Shown one piece after another: positions 1 to 13,200 of a stretch of 64,000 bases of DNA. The position numbers and the translations under genes are program-made. The stretch lies in the NCBI GenBank assembly GCA_903813345.2, contig CAIIXF020000001.1:60155885-60219884 (forward strand), written 5' to 3'. Under the pieces are notes generated by a model that was not told the DNA's origin, searched no databases, and saw only the letters and a program-made list of their open reading frames with translations. This DNA is from Owenia fusiformis. Its lineage: Eukaryota; Annelida; Polychaeta; Sabellida; Oweniidae. Within the stretch, counting starts at the first letter, position 1; every line of letters starts with the position of its first letter.

Positions 1-1046
1 TGTATTACAATATCAAACATAGCTTGGGAATGTTGTTAGAATACTACTTTGAGCTGTTAAAGTTATCATATTTTGCTTGAAGCTACAAATATAAAATAAG
101 CAAGAAAAAATGACAAAAATTACATATTTTTTTTCTAATTAATTGTATTTTTCCGAAACCAACAAAGATATCAACCTATAACTTAAGGATAGTATTCATC
201 TCTGTACTAACAATGTATGCTGTAGAACTCAGAACAATAGTTTATATATCCTTTGAGTTATGAACTAATATTATAGTACCCCCTAAGATAATTTCCTAGG
301 GGGGTAAAAACGCTAAAATGCAGTGTCGTGACCACCCCGTTGAGCTGTCATCTTTTAATATCTTTATCAGCATGAAAAACTGATCCAGAAAAAATAGGTC
401 TGTTGCTTTTTCTAAAAAATGCCTCAAAAAGTCTTTCCCTTGAGATATTCTGAAATTGGAACCTGTCTAACATGGGGCCGCAACGGAGTCCGTTTTCGCA
501 TCCTTCAAGATTGGGATTCACTGCTATAGCAGCTCTGTAGAAGGTTTTAGTTACCATTTATTATTGTTCGTACCAAAGAATAACCCCTCATTCGATTACA
601 AGAAATCTTGCAACTCATGCTATTATCGCCATCGCAATATACTAGACTCGCTTTTGATGCATATCGGGGAGTCTAGAGGGGGGGGGGGAGCTACTCACTT
701 CTTCTTGGGGAGTCCATTATCGCAAACCAGTCTATGATGCAATGCAGGTTCAAAACAATAGCAAAGTTTTATGTTTTTAATCATTGACGATCGTTTTACA
801 CCTGCTCCAAGCTCTGAATAGCTGATCTGAATAAAAAGAACATTCGAAACTCCATAAAAACTGCAAATTAGCAAACTAGGTAAAATAGCACACATTACGA
901 AATATAAATATGATTCAAGTGTCAGTAATTTATGTAGGAATAAAGAATCATTCTTTATTGGAATTTAAAAGCATGCGTGCATGTATCAACCCGTACACAT
1001 AATGCACGAGGAAGGTGAAAGTACATTGTAAGGATGGGTTTATACA
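1..1046. other. No gene seen; AT-rich intergenic
   Basis: Short open frames here have no recognisable domain and no splice context. The only compositional oddity is a run of ten G near 683-692. I see no RNA gene or repeat with a partner in the window. Confidence 0.5.
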
Positions 1047-2070
1047 TGTAAATCACTCCTTTATTAGAAATGACATTGTCCTGTTCTTTTTATGAAACCA
1101 TAATGCACTGTGATACCGTCACAAATAATGACAATGCTCAGTTCATTATGAAACCATAATGCACTGTAAAATAATGTCTCAGCCCAGTTGACATCCCAGT
1201 ATTTTCGTTTACGTAAAGGCCTTTTAGTAACGAATGGCAACATACGTGAGTCCGTTTTGTGACCTCTAAGCATCCCTTAACATGTTAAGATGTGTGTACT
1301 AGTTTTGCTGTCACGGTCCTCTAATCATTGACATTAACAATCTCGAAGCGTTTTTCATGCACAATATCCAGCGACTCGGCCTTGCCATGTCACCCTGCTA
1401 TAGCATAACGGTTACGCCACCTCTGAAAACGAGGTTGGACGGCTACGTTGACTGATTTATCCAATAAAATGGCCGCGGTGGAACAGAAAACTAAGGTTCT
1501 TCTACTGTGTATCAATGAAAGGATGAACGATTTTTGTAGGTATTGCATTCGGTGATGCATTTAGTGATGTATATTTTGAACGTATTCTTTGCAAATTGAT
1601 GCCCGGGGATACCATGAAATAAGCGAAAATCTGTTGAGTTTGAAATTAAAAAATCCTATAAAGAATGATACAGGGCTCTTTATTGTAAATCACTCCTTTA
1701 TTAGAAATGACATTGTCCTGTTCTTTTTATGACAATTAACAATCTCGAAGCGTTTTTCATGCACAATATCTCAGCGAATCGACCTTGCCATGTCACCCTG
1801 CTATAGCATGACGGTTACGCCATCTATGAAAACGAGGTTGGACGGCTACGTTCACTAATTTATCCAATAAAATGGCCGCGATGGAACAGAAAACTAAGGT
1901 TGATGCATTATTTTCTACTACTGTGTATCAATGAAAGTATGAACGATTTATGTAAGCATCGCATTCGGTGATGCATTGAGTAATGTATATTTTGAACGTA
2001 GTCTTTGCAAATTGATGGTCGGGTATAACATGAAACAAGCGAAAAACTGTTGAGTTTGAAATTAAAAACT
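1047..2070. repeat. Diverged tandem duplication, about 600-bp unit
   Basis: Copy A (about 1047-1655) and copy B (about 1684-2070) share long near-identical stretches in the same order. Both open with TGTAAATCACTCCTTTATTA, continue through CAATCTCGAAGCGTTTTTCA and CCAATAAAATGGCCGCG, and end in CTGTTGAGTTTGAAATTAAA. Copy B lacks about 250 bp present in copy A after the first 50 bases. Copy A also has an internal direct repeat of ATGAAACCATAATGCACTGT near 1091 and 1147. A fragment related to the middle of the unit (GTAACCGT.ATGCTATA) recurs inverted near 3040, so the unit may belong to a larger decayed element. Confidence 0.75.
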
Positions 2071-5000
2071 ACACAGAATTTAGTAATTTGTTTATTTTTG
2101 TCGTTAGGGCATGATCTACATTGCCTAACGACCTCGGGGTATATACAGTAGATGTAACCTACATACGATCATTAAAAGCCAATTGAGCATTGGAAACCAC
2201 CTAAAATGTTCTACTCAAGCCATAATAATGTATTTTGAATTTGCGGGTTACGCAAAAAATTGATGGACGGTTACGCGAACCTCGTTCAAATATGTATCCC
2301 CGATTCATTGTTATTAATTTTGTCATATTCATCAGTACTTGATTCTTCTTTTGCCTCTTCATTGCTATCTTTTTGACTTACATTGGTTTCATAAATAAAG
2401 CACTACACAATTTTTTCCTTGCCCTACAAAGGCTCAAACAAGAGCGTCTCTTGCGAGTCCTGAAAACAAATATAAGCAATTCAATATTCCATTTCTCAAC
2501 AATTATAACAATGTCATGGAAAGAGGCTATCAGAACTAGCAACCTTGACTTGAAAGGTGTACATGCACGTAACCGTCCGCTAAAATCTAATGTACAACTA
2601 ATACAATACGTTACCGTCCATAGAATTCATACGTAGTCGTCTAACGACATTGCGTTTGAAACTTTATTATTTACAATAAACACCACGTTCCTGTTCTGGA
2701 TTTGTCATTTTATGGCCTGTTTATACACAGTTTACTTACAGTTAATAGTTTTAGTGGCTCTGAGGCACATATACTGAGAAATCACGAGAATGGCCTAAAA
2801 ATTATGCACTTGGACATCTCAGTCGGTAAGTTTACAGCTTATATTCTGCTTCTAGTAAACCACCTGGCAGAGTTGACCCAGTCTTTATAACCATCCATAT
2901 ATACGTCACCGAATGATCTAGTTGAAAAGGAAATCTTATCTGTGAATCTTGCCTACAGGCGAGAAAGAGGACATGCTGTCTTTCCCATCCTCCATTTTTT
3001 GTCATCGTTACCGCAAAATATTGCAAATCGCCTTGACGTAACCGTCATGCTATAACACCGGGCATGTTAAACACCGTCAAGACTAGAAACTTGCGAAAGG
3101 GCCCAGTGGGTATTTCTAGGTTAACAATTATGCACTGTACTGATAGAAATACCACGTAAATTATTCATCACCTCCCCAGTTAAATGTTACCACGTCCCTT
3201 GTTCAGCTTCCACACTGAGATAAAACGGCTCTGATGATAGTAAATAAGACTAAGCGGAAACCATAGAACGCCATATGAAATATACTAGTCTATAGACATG
3301 GGGAATTCTTCAGATAGGCTTAATCTTTATTTCTTTGGCGAGAATAAATCTGACGCAAATTGTGTTTCCATACATTTTTCATATCTGGTTCCACCACTGA
3401 CCAAAAGTGGCTCCAACCTAGGGCATGTAACATCATTTCAATACTGCTCATATCTCTCCGATATTCATCAACGCATCTAAATGAAAGATGAATTCTAATA
3501 TATTCATTTTAGATTTCAAATTATCGATATGCATTCTGATACTCAGCATATTTTTCTGTTTTCAAATTAGCAATATGCAATCTGATAATCATTACGTTTT
3601 TCACATTGACCTCTCATGATAAGTTAACATGGACACACCTAAGATATGATTTATTGAATTGTTATATGATTCATTTTCAATATACACGCCCTATAGTTTA
3701 CCCAATAGTGTCTAACACGAAAGATATTTCTCAGAAAGGTATTATTGGTTCCGCTGGTAACATTATATTATATTACCTAAGTGTTATTCTCGTTAGGCAA
3801 AAATCAATTTCAATCTTCTCGGACTTAAAAGTGTGACGACGATCCAGATAACTTATATAAATAAATTGAAGTCGATTGAAGAAATATTTATGCAACTTTT
3901 TCATCTGAACATGTAATGTATGTACAAGTGGTCAAGTTGGGAGTACAAATAGACATACAAATAATTGAATTGCATTCCGTAATCAATTCGGATTATATTC
4001 TTCAAACTAATATCGCAATGCGCAAAATTACCAATTACTATAGGTGTACCACTATGCCGATCAAGATAATCAAATTTGTGAATAGGTTTATGTATATTTA
4101 ATTCGTTTATTCTTCTCATCTATATCCGGGTAGAGGCTCTTGAAGGTAATCAGTCAAGTCAGTAGGAGAATAAGGATTATCGTCCACCGGGGCAGTTATA
4201 TTGTGGAGCTAATTGCTTTTACCTGTAGCGTGGAGTCTTTCTACCATCGTACATCCCAATAACCATTACCTGTATTGATTACGAAGAACCAGAAATTCTG
4301 ATAGTCACAGCGCACGACCATTGAAATCAAAGCTGTAACCAACACAAAGTAATCATTTCAAAGTGGAAAGCGATTTACCTCAGAACGCTGCATCTGGAGA
4401 AACATTTGTAGTGTTTCAATATTTAATTAAAAACGGAATGGCGTTCGGAAGGATTGTTCTCATTGCGGTATAGCAGAAGTATCGTATACTAGGTTTGGTA
4501 TAATATACGTCGTCGGATACAAATTGTTCTAAAGCAATGGTAGAGCTCTTCATTAGGTCTGGGTTGTCTCATGAATATCATGAGTAAGATACGTGAGCTT
4601 TTAGTGGCAGTATTTCCTTTGACAGAAGTCACTTACGAGAGCTGGATGGTAGCGGGTGGCAGGTAAATTAATACACTGAAACATCACATTACAATTAGGA
4701 AATAATTGCAATTAAACGAGTTTAATGCAACACAATAAATTACAATTGGCGTTTTGTCACTTAGCAGATCCAACTATAGTATTGAATTGACAACAAGAGT
4801 ATTAATAATACTCACACAAGTGACACCCAAGCGTTTCGCTGTGTAGACTGCTCCATGACGGAAAGCAGTAAATCACAGAAACAAGGATCGTGAGTCAAAG
4901 AAGTGTGGTGGTGAAATCAAAACTCTTTGAGATTTGCAATTAACACAGATCGTAAATCGATACACGTAAAATAACAGTAAACTATATTTATAAGTCATCA

Positions 5001-6007
5001 AAACGAACGGAATGTATTCATTAAAAGAACACTAATTCAGTAGAAAAATCGAATAAAGAACCGCTATCCTGATACCAGTATGGTTACATAAATGGTTATG
5101 GTTATATAAATGTAGGATATAAGCCTCTGGAACACATGAAAACTGAATGTGAAAATAATGTAACAATTAAAAGACCATGCATCACTATTGCTACGATAAA
5201 GGATGAGAAAAAAGAAAGGACGGAAACACCACAAAAAGGCGAATTTGAACTGGGTAAGCATTGAAATATATGGTCTCTTAGCTTGAAAAAAGTTGATATT
5301 CAAATAAGTGAGCAACATTTGGAGGTGCGAAAACAATGTTTAAAACAAATATCATTATTGCAATATAAAACACCAGTAAGCATGTTTTATCTATGTTAAA
5401 ATTGTTCTATAATTTATCTGTTTAGTTTACAATTTTTATTTAAAATTGGAGATATGGGAGTCTAACCTCGCATCTTGGTGTACCTAAGATGCAGTGCTTG
5501 CAGTTTCTTGAACTGGAATAAGAAGATGTTGTAAAAACAAACAGATATTAATTAGATGGGGCATATAAAAAGGCCCAAGCATGTTTTATGGCACTTGGAT
5601 TTTATCGCATTTAAAATGTGCTATATTGTCATAATCGTCAGTTGTTGTGTGCATCATCGAGATAAAAGTCGGTATCCTTATTTCTAACGTTCACAAATAT
5701 AACAACAGGCTTGTGACTTTCTCTCCCTTGTACTGGGGAAGGTTTTTGATATCTTTGTGCAGCTACCAGATGGCGCTCTTTTTAGGACTGTTTCTTGAAG
5801 TCCAAAGATATGAGGTCGTGTTGATTGGAAAGTGCGTTTCTAACCAAGTTAACTTCAATTGGTAACTAGGTAGCCACCTACAACAACGATGTAATTTACT
5901 AATGATTCAGCTTATTCTATTAAGACCATATATATTTTATTGCAATGTTCAAATGTCAGAATTGGTTCTCTCAGGATCTATTAACATTGATTAACGTATT
6001 CAATATA
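2071..6007. other. No gene seen; AT-rich intergenic
   Basis: Nothing coding is supported. There is a weak tandem duplication of about 65 bp near 3510-3600, where TTTCAAATTA..GATATGCAN.CTGAT occurs twice. The remaining sequence is unstructured to my reading. Confidence 0.45.
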
Positions 6008-7350
6008 CAGGGCGTCCACAAAAAGTAAACCCAACTTCAAAACCAAATTAATAGAATTCTGAGCAATTTTCGAAATATATAAAGGTATAGGAGTTTGTTC
6101 TTCACTAAATGGTACTAAGATCATTATGTAACTGTCACGGATGACTGAGCAATAGGATAGTTTCTAAATAGCCGAAAAATCAATGAAATCTCGTGCTGCC
6201 ATCTTTTATTCAGCTTTTAACTCTGGCTAGAGCTCCATTCACTTACATGCTAAAATCTTGGAAAAGTGGCTTAATTTCATGATTTATCAAAGTGTGTTTG
6301 TTGAATCTGTATAAAACTTGAATGATATACCACACGATGACCCTGTTTATGAACATGTTGTGATTAAACATGCTAATGTTGATTGACATACAAATAATCC
6401 ACGGTTTTAAAGAATTTTAGCATTGCATCTATGGACATTTGGCCCAACTTTTTTTAAATTGTCATAGAAAATTATTCAAATTACATAACTGTGTAAATCA
6501 AAGCTATTTTAGGAGAAAACATTCCACTGAATTCAAATATACCATTTAAAAGAAGGTAATGTAAGTCATTAGAGGTCTAATATGCAAGTCTCTTAAAATC
6601 TCACGAAAAACGAGATTTAGCGAGATTTCAAAAGCTATGTGGAAACTATACTATTGTGACCATTATGAGAGGTGGTAAAATTAGCGCTGTGCTAAGTTAC
6701 CTTCCTGTGTGGCAATCGATGTGTAATTGGCTTAGAATCCCTTTCTGTTACATTATTTTAGGTGACAGGCCTTTCATAATGAAGTAGACCGGGGGCTGGG
6801 TAACTCTCTTATGCCTGGGTCACATTTGCTCCGATTCATCATAAAATTCTAAAATGCAAGTCCGATGTACCCCATATTCTTACTATTGAAATGGATCCTA
6901 GCAATACTGTCCCACCTTAATCTACTCGTTGAGTTCTTCTAGGAAAATGAGGATTTCAGCAAGGGTGTATTTACTTTACATGGAGGATACAGTTGACTTC
7001 AAAGCTGCACATCATCACATCGAAGTTTCAGTGCTGATCAACAGGCTCTTGGGTTCCAATTTCCCGATAGGGAGGTACCAACAAAAAGTGAAGATCATGG
7101 AATAAGTTTGAATTTGAACATTAATAATGTTTTGAACACAAAACAACATTTACTGTGTCATTCCTACTTGAATGTTTATCTTGGCACAGCGCTAATTTTA
7201 CCACTTTTCATAATGGTCATGATTGCTGAGTTATCCACGACAATTACATAATGATCTAGGTACCATTTGAGGGAGAAAAAACTCGATTACTGCTTCCTTT
7301 GTACTTTTAAAGAATTGCTCAGAATTCTAGAATTTTGAGTTTGAATATTG
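6008..7350. mobile_element. TA-target DNA transposon remnant with long inverted arms
   Basis: The left end reads TA then CAGGGCGTCCACAAAAAGTA, typical in style of IS630/Tc1/mariner-like ends. The left arm (about 6030-6154, resuming at 6652-6700) is the reverse complement of the right arm (about 7183-7345). Shared blocks include GAATTCTGAGCAATT, GATCATTATGTAA and GTGGTAAAATTAGCGCTGTG. The terminal 20 bp of the right end are degraded. No transposase frame survives, so it is non-autonomous or dead. The left arm is interrupted by another insertion (see 6155-6651). Confidence 0.65.
6155..6651. mobile_element. Nested TA-flanked MITE-like insertion
   Basis: This 497-bp segment interrupts the left arm of the surrounding element; the right arm shows the uninterrupted sequence. 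Its ends, GGATAGTTTCTAAATAGC and the reverse complement of the other end GTATAGTTTCCACATAGC, match at most positions. TA flanks both sides. No coding capacity is visible. Confidence 0.5.
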
Positions 7351-7374
7351 AGGGTGGGCATTTGGAAATTTAAT

Positions 7375-8421
7375 GTCATCCCTTCAAGGTCAAAAAGGTC
7401 TTTTTCAACTTGCTTCAAATTTTTGAAAATCATTTTCAAGTTAGTTATCCGAAGATCAAATCTGACTTTAGATTTGAGATTTGACCTTAAATGATTTTCT
7501 CAAGATAAAAAAAGTTAAAGAGGTATTTTTCAACTTGCTTCAAATTGACCATTTTTTCAATATCATCTTCAAGTTATCAAAAGTTCATATCTGACTATAG
7601 ATTTGACCTTCAATGACATTCTCAAGGTCGAAAAAGATTTGACCTTCAATGACCTTTTCAAGGTCAAAAAATTAAGTTAAAAAGGTCTTTTTCCAACTTG
7701 CTTCAAATTGATCAATTTATTTTTCAAAATCATCAAGTTATCCGAAGTTCAAATCTGACTAGATTTTAGATTTCGCCTTCAGTGACCTTCTCAGGGCAAA
7801 AAAGGTCTTTTTTCAACTTGCTAAAATTGACCAATTTATTTTTCAAAATCATGTAGAGTTCTCAGAAATTCAAATCTCACTTAAACCTAAACTAATAATA
7901 TTGTGAGCAACTAGGCACAGCCAGCACCATCTATCTAATATCTAATATAGTAGAATGAAGTCCGGTTACTTAGAAAAAAGGAAAATTCTAAATATATTTT
8001 TCTCATGTCAGAGACTTTGATCAGTGATATTATATGTTTATTCAACTTTCATATTTTTGTATCTTGTCAGAATTTTTTTAACATTTTAGGCGATCTATAA
8101 ATTGATAAGAGGTCATGTCCGTGAGCGGAGTTTTGGCCCAAAACAGTAAGAAATTTGTGCTTCAAGCTCAATATCTACGATTTGCAAGCGATTCTGACCA
8201 TGTTTTATTTATCAAAATAATGCTTAGAGTATTAAGACTCAACTGACGTTAAAAAATAAGGTGGGATGTACACCAACAGTGATTATGACCAAATCAAAAA
8301 AGGACTCCAAACCAGAAGTCAAAAGAGTAATTACCGCACGTTTAGTCTATAAATAACTGAAAAATGAAGATTGATAGTGCTCACCGTGTAACTAGGTGGT
8401 GACATTTTGTCATGTTAATGC
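7375..8421 (-). mobile_element. Pearl/Helentron-like element, 3' truncated, with nested insert
   Basis: It lies in reverse orientation relative to the copies at 27.9 and 58.1 kb. Its 5' terminal block (reverse complement of GGTGGTGACATTTTGTCATG) is at 8395-8421. Degenerate tandem core units rich in AAGGTCA and CAACTTGCTTCAAATT span about 7375-7900. The conserved 3' block with terminal hairpin seen in the other copies is missing here. The junction between terminal block and core is split by a 475-bp insertion at 7915-8389. Confidence 0.65.
7915..8389. mobile_element. Nested MITE (hAT-like?) with target duplication
   Basis: The host element reads GTGAGCAACTAGGTGGTGAC at its intact copy (27.97 kb, reverse complement). 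Here AACTAG is present on both sides of a 475-bp insert (7909-7914 and 8390-8395). The insert ends GCACAGCCAGCACCATCTATCT and, reverse-complemented, ACACGGTGAGCACTATCAATCT agree at 16 of 22 positions. The duplication could be read as 6 bp, or as 8 bp with one mismatch; the latter would fit hAT. No coding sequence is visible. Confidence 0.65.
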
Positions 8422-9958
8422 ATTGTTACTATTGCTCCTCGAAAATATGCAATTTTTCAATTCTATGGAGGATTTTGTCGAACATTTTGCTATTTATGTA
8501 CTAAAGTGCCAAAATATACACTAGAATGTCATTACTGGGTATTATTCATTAAATCCATCAAAATTGTAATATATATAAGGAGGATTGGCTCTTGCCGACA
8601 CAAAACTCCATATTTTCTAACATTGAGAATGTCGTTACTTTATGAAATTCTTACTATAAATTCATAATGAGCGACTCAAAAGATTTTTTTCATGTTATCA
8701 ATTTATATTTCTAATAATAACATAGATAAACACAATCAGCAGATTGCCAAAGTTTTACAACATTAGCGGCAATTGAATATATACATAGGTGAAATAATAG
8801 ATATAATATAAAATACAATTATGTTTACTTATATAATTCCAAATCCCTGAAAAAGATTCGAACCAATGTCTCGATCACTTCTTGTGTTATTTGGCATTTT
8901 TTCGGAAATAAGACCAAAACTCGCGAAGAATCTATTTAAGAAACCATAAAAAATTAAAAACGAAACTTCAGGCTTATGTGCTCTAAAGGTAGAATATCAA
9001 AATAGAACGACCATATTGTATTGTACGGTAGATAACTGTAGAGTATTGATATAGAATATGGCGATCGCGATTGATCGTGTAGCTTTGATCAAATATACTA
9101 AATTGCATTACATGTTATGCATTCGTAGTGAATTAAGGATCCTTCCTGAGAATAGGTGTATTTCTGCTACAAGCCTTTGATTGTTGCATGTGCTACACTC
9201 CCCTTCTTCATTTGTTTACCTATCCATTTTATTTCAGCTATTTCGTTGCTACGAGTCTTCCAGATTTAGTTAGCTCGTATTGATGGTTGTAATTTCAATT
9301 GATTGGAATGATATGAGAAAAACATGACAAGGATTTAGAAAATTTTAAGATTGTGTATATTCTTTAAACTCAAGAATTCAATTTTTGAGGAAATAAAAAA
9401 TTGTTACGCATGCGCAGTTGAGACACAGATCCACATACAAACGCCATAAATATTAAATAATCTTCAACAACCCCCAAGTAAAATGGAAAATAAAAAAGTA
9501 ATGTCACATAATGTCAATATAATTTGATTTTATCATTTAAATAAGTTTTTGGAACATAACATTACAGGACCAAGAGTCTCATGCTGAAGGTTCATTAATG
9601 CATATATCAAATGGTTGAGTACATATTGTTTGATGAACACACACTGATGAATTGAATGTTGTATATGTTATTATGACAAATACGCCATTACAGGTAATTA
9701 TAGTTATAAATATTCGTGTTCTCTGTGTGACAACAGGCTTATCTTCAACATAATAGTATACAATTAATTTAATTTGTCTTGATATATGGGTATACTAGTA
9801 GGCTATCCTACAGCATGCATCTTTCTTGAAATTAAAATTTCTGTTAGAATATTCAGAAAATTCTTGTTCTTCATGTAATCAAGAGGAAAATACAATATAT
9901 CTGCCCGAGGGACCATGGGTTATAACCTGTATCCAAAACTGAGCATTAATTAAGAAAT
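8422..9958. other. No gene seen; AT-rich intergenic
   Basis: No open frame longer than 60 codons and no family resemblance on either strand. I found no repeat partner elsewhere in the window. Confidence 0.45.
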
Positions 9959-10211
9959 ATAGACCGAAGAGCAGAGGTAATATTGTCGAATACACCCCGC
10001 AGGGCTAGGCACAAACGTTTTCTGTACCCCGAACGATCGAAGGGCCGGAAGTGAGGGGTTTGAAAGCTTTTGTGCCTTGCCCTAAGGGGTGTATTCGACG
10101 ATATTACACCTGCTCTGAGGTCTATTTTACGATTCGAACATGAAAACTCACCAAAATGTGACGAATATTCATCATGGTTCACCATTGCAGCAAATGCAGT
10201 CATGTTCGAAT
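9959..10211. repeat. Foldback/hairpin element
   Basis: The left arm (about 9959-10012) contains GTCGAATACACCCC and AGGCACAAA. The right arm (about 10070-10131) has their reverse complements, GGGGTGTATTCGAC and TTTGTGCC, in mirrored order around a loop of about 60 nt. A second perfect 11-bp inverted pair, ATTCGAACATG (10132-10142) and CATGTTCGAAT (10201-10211), lies immediately to the right. The 85-codon open frame across it is a by-product of the hairpin and has no recognisable domain. Confidence 0.65.
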
Positions 10212-13200
10212 AACTAATTTATCCTATACCGTTTACGGCGTTTATATCATCGTTCAGTGCACGAACGCGCCCACCTTAGATATCAATTATATTCACGCAT
10301 GTTATTTACCAAAATAGGATAAATCATAACATTTTATAATATTTCGCATGAACTTTAAATGTGGTCAGTAATGACACAAAATAACCGAGATAATATATCA
10401 TTTGATGTCCATCGTCCTCTTTCAGTAAATAACCGATATGATATCATTAGACGGTTACCTGCTCCTGTCGTTGGCGCACAACAAGTTCATAAAGCAGGTA
10501 TTTATCATATAAATACGGAGATATTGGATTTCTAGATCACGATTATCTTTTGAAGTTGTCGGTTAATTACACCAACTGTTCCTAGTCATTCGTCTCATCA
10601 TTATTTATAGATTATGTCTCGTCTGTTTATTAAGTTTTATGATTCGTCTAACTGAAACTTACTGCTTTTGAGCTGCAGTTGGTTATTTGACAAGTGCAGG
10701 ACACCCATGATCGATGAATGCAAACAAAGTACTAATTGTTTAGGCAGAGATGTTGGTAATAAATGTCTATTTTGAACATCACACCCAAGTGCGTATAATA
10801 TAATAGGGCGTAGTCTGATATAGAGGCGTTTGATATGGAATCTTGTGATTTCAAAGGGTTTACTCATATAACTATTATATTAGTTATACGCGTATGATCA
10901 TATATCTCTTTAGTAATCAAATGTTGTTTTGATATTATTCGATATTCACGTGCAAATTGATGCGATTCCTGTATCGTATACCAATAGAATCTGGTGTTGT
11001 TCACCCCACGTGTATTTAGTATCCATTATATAAAGGACGGTAGAACAAGATACATTTTACTTGGTATCGAATTGATTTTTCCAATACAGTAGTGTATCAG
11101 ATCATATTCGACGAATATCATTCTTTTATTTCCGTAAGTGGTAATTTTGCCGTATCATTAATTTGCCTATTGCCTAATTTTTGCCGGTTCGGAAAATTAA
11201 ATGACGGAGATATTATCCTCAAAGTATCATATTCGAAATGTAAAACTCGACAACGATGAAAGTAACCACCCTTGCACTTTTTCGTAAGTTTATAAAGATA
11301 ATTGCAAAAGTAAAAAACGACCCTTTAATGCGATACAAAAGTATAAAAAGTAACATTACTTGTACTACATGAGGCAAGTACTACTGTACTTTTCTGTCAT
11401 CAAAATTGATAAACTGATATAAGAAGCAATAATATTGATAATATTATTACAAGTTGGTTCCAGTTAACACTACAAAGCAGAAAAGCATGTTAAGTGGAAC
11501 ATCAATAACCATACTTTACGAAGAGAAGACAATTGATTTTATTTTGCCATATTTTGCTGACAATTTGTGTTTTTTCAATTCTCTCGTTTAATGGCAAAGG
11601 TTTAATTACAAAGTGGCAATTAGTTTAGCCTTCGGAACAACTTTAATCTTTATTGTAAAGCTATGAATTGCATATCTTGAAATCGAAGGGTCGGTGATAA
11701 CCTCAGTTCAGTTTTTTTTATTAACGACGTATGTAGATCATTTTACTAGAATGTAATTTTTCAATTCGGAATTATTTTTTGGCTTTTCTGTTAAATTCAC
11801 ATTAAAGCTTATTTGCCCCGCATTAATCTTCATTTGAACCGTTATACTAATATCGCACCAGTCCCCACATTGCCTTTTTATGAACATTTATCCTATGGCA
11901 AGTATAGCTTCAGGGAGATAAGTCGGTAAGATATATCCCGTATCCTGGTTTTGAAGTTTCCATTGCATAACCTCCATATCTCCCGCTCCAGTGCATATCT
12001 TCCCACTTTGAACTTTGAAGAAAAGTTGAAAAAAACTTTGAAAAAAACTTGTTGAAAATGTGATGTTGAAAAAATTAGAAAAAATGAGAAAACCCAACCG
12101 GGTAAAGGATAAAGCAGTTATTCACGGTCGGTTTGGCTATGGGGTTTATCCCTCGTGAGATATGCACATGGATTATATCCCTCTGGATAAACTCCATATC
12201 CAAAACCTCCCAGTACACAACCCTTATTTACGTCATGTGCATTTTACCAAATATAAACTGATGGATTCATAGATTAAAATAATTTATACAAATAGGACGA
12301 AAAGTTCAAATCTTATTTATAAATTGCAAGCATGGACTGTTCTTAGCACAAATAAACACAGAGCATCATTATTGATATCCACTTGAGATCAATGATCATA
12401 AAATAGATATAAAAATATTATAACTGATGAATATATGTTCCTAAGAAAAGGAAATATGAAAAAATGAAAAACAGTCTGACTTCTGCCAAATCGATCGGCA
12501 GCAGCACACCATACTTTCGCTTTCCTGATGAATTGCCATTTTCTCCAGCTCATATTTCTCAACGGGCTTGTACAATAGAAATTATTTCCACACTTAGTGT
12601 CGACTAATGGAATAAAGATATATTTACATTAGCGAGGTTTTGGTGATGGCCTGTGTTTGTTCAAATTGTATGCGATTTCTTGCATCCGTTTATTTGTACA
12701 AATAGCTCTTTAGAATCTAAGATACGAGTGTGATATTCAACCAAATTCTTAACATGAGCAATTCATTTTAATAAGAATAAAATTCTAGCAGAGAAACACA
12801 AGGGGTCAATTCCAGGCATTCGACTCGTTATTAATGAAAGATGTACGGATGTAAAATGTGCGAAACTAAACTGGTCCTCGAACGAGGTATATAAGCCTTA
12901 TTATAAGGTCAACCATGATCGAGTTACGGTGTTTCTCCCACCCACCCCTTCTTTTGTACTTTTTAATTCATTGACGAAGCAAAGAATTGTAGTTATATAC
13001 TTTATTTTTATCTATTTCTACGCATCACTCATGCGCATGCGTATTTGAATAACGTAGACCACCACACGCATCTAATTTCGGATGTAAACAAACCGTTTCA
13101 GACAACACAGCCCGTTTAAAGTATTTTACAAACTCCCACAGCCAGTTTTGTTGAATACTAGTACTCGTACTGCCAGTGAAAAACATTGAACTTCATTTCG

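Noticed and set aside
9946-10203. 85-codon minus frame
   Set aside because: Lies wholly on a foldback element and is not conserved with any family I know.
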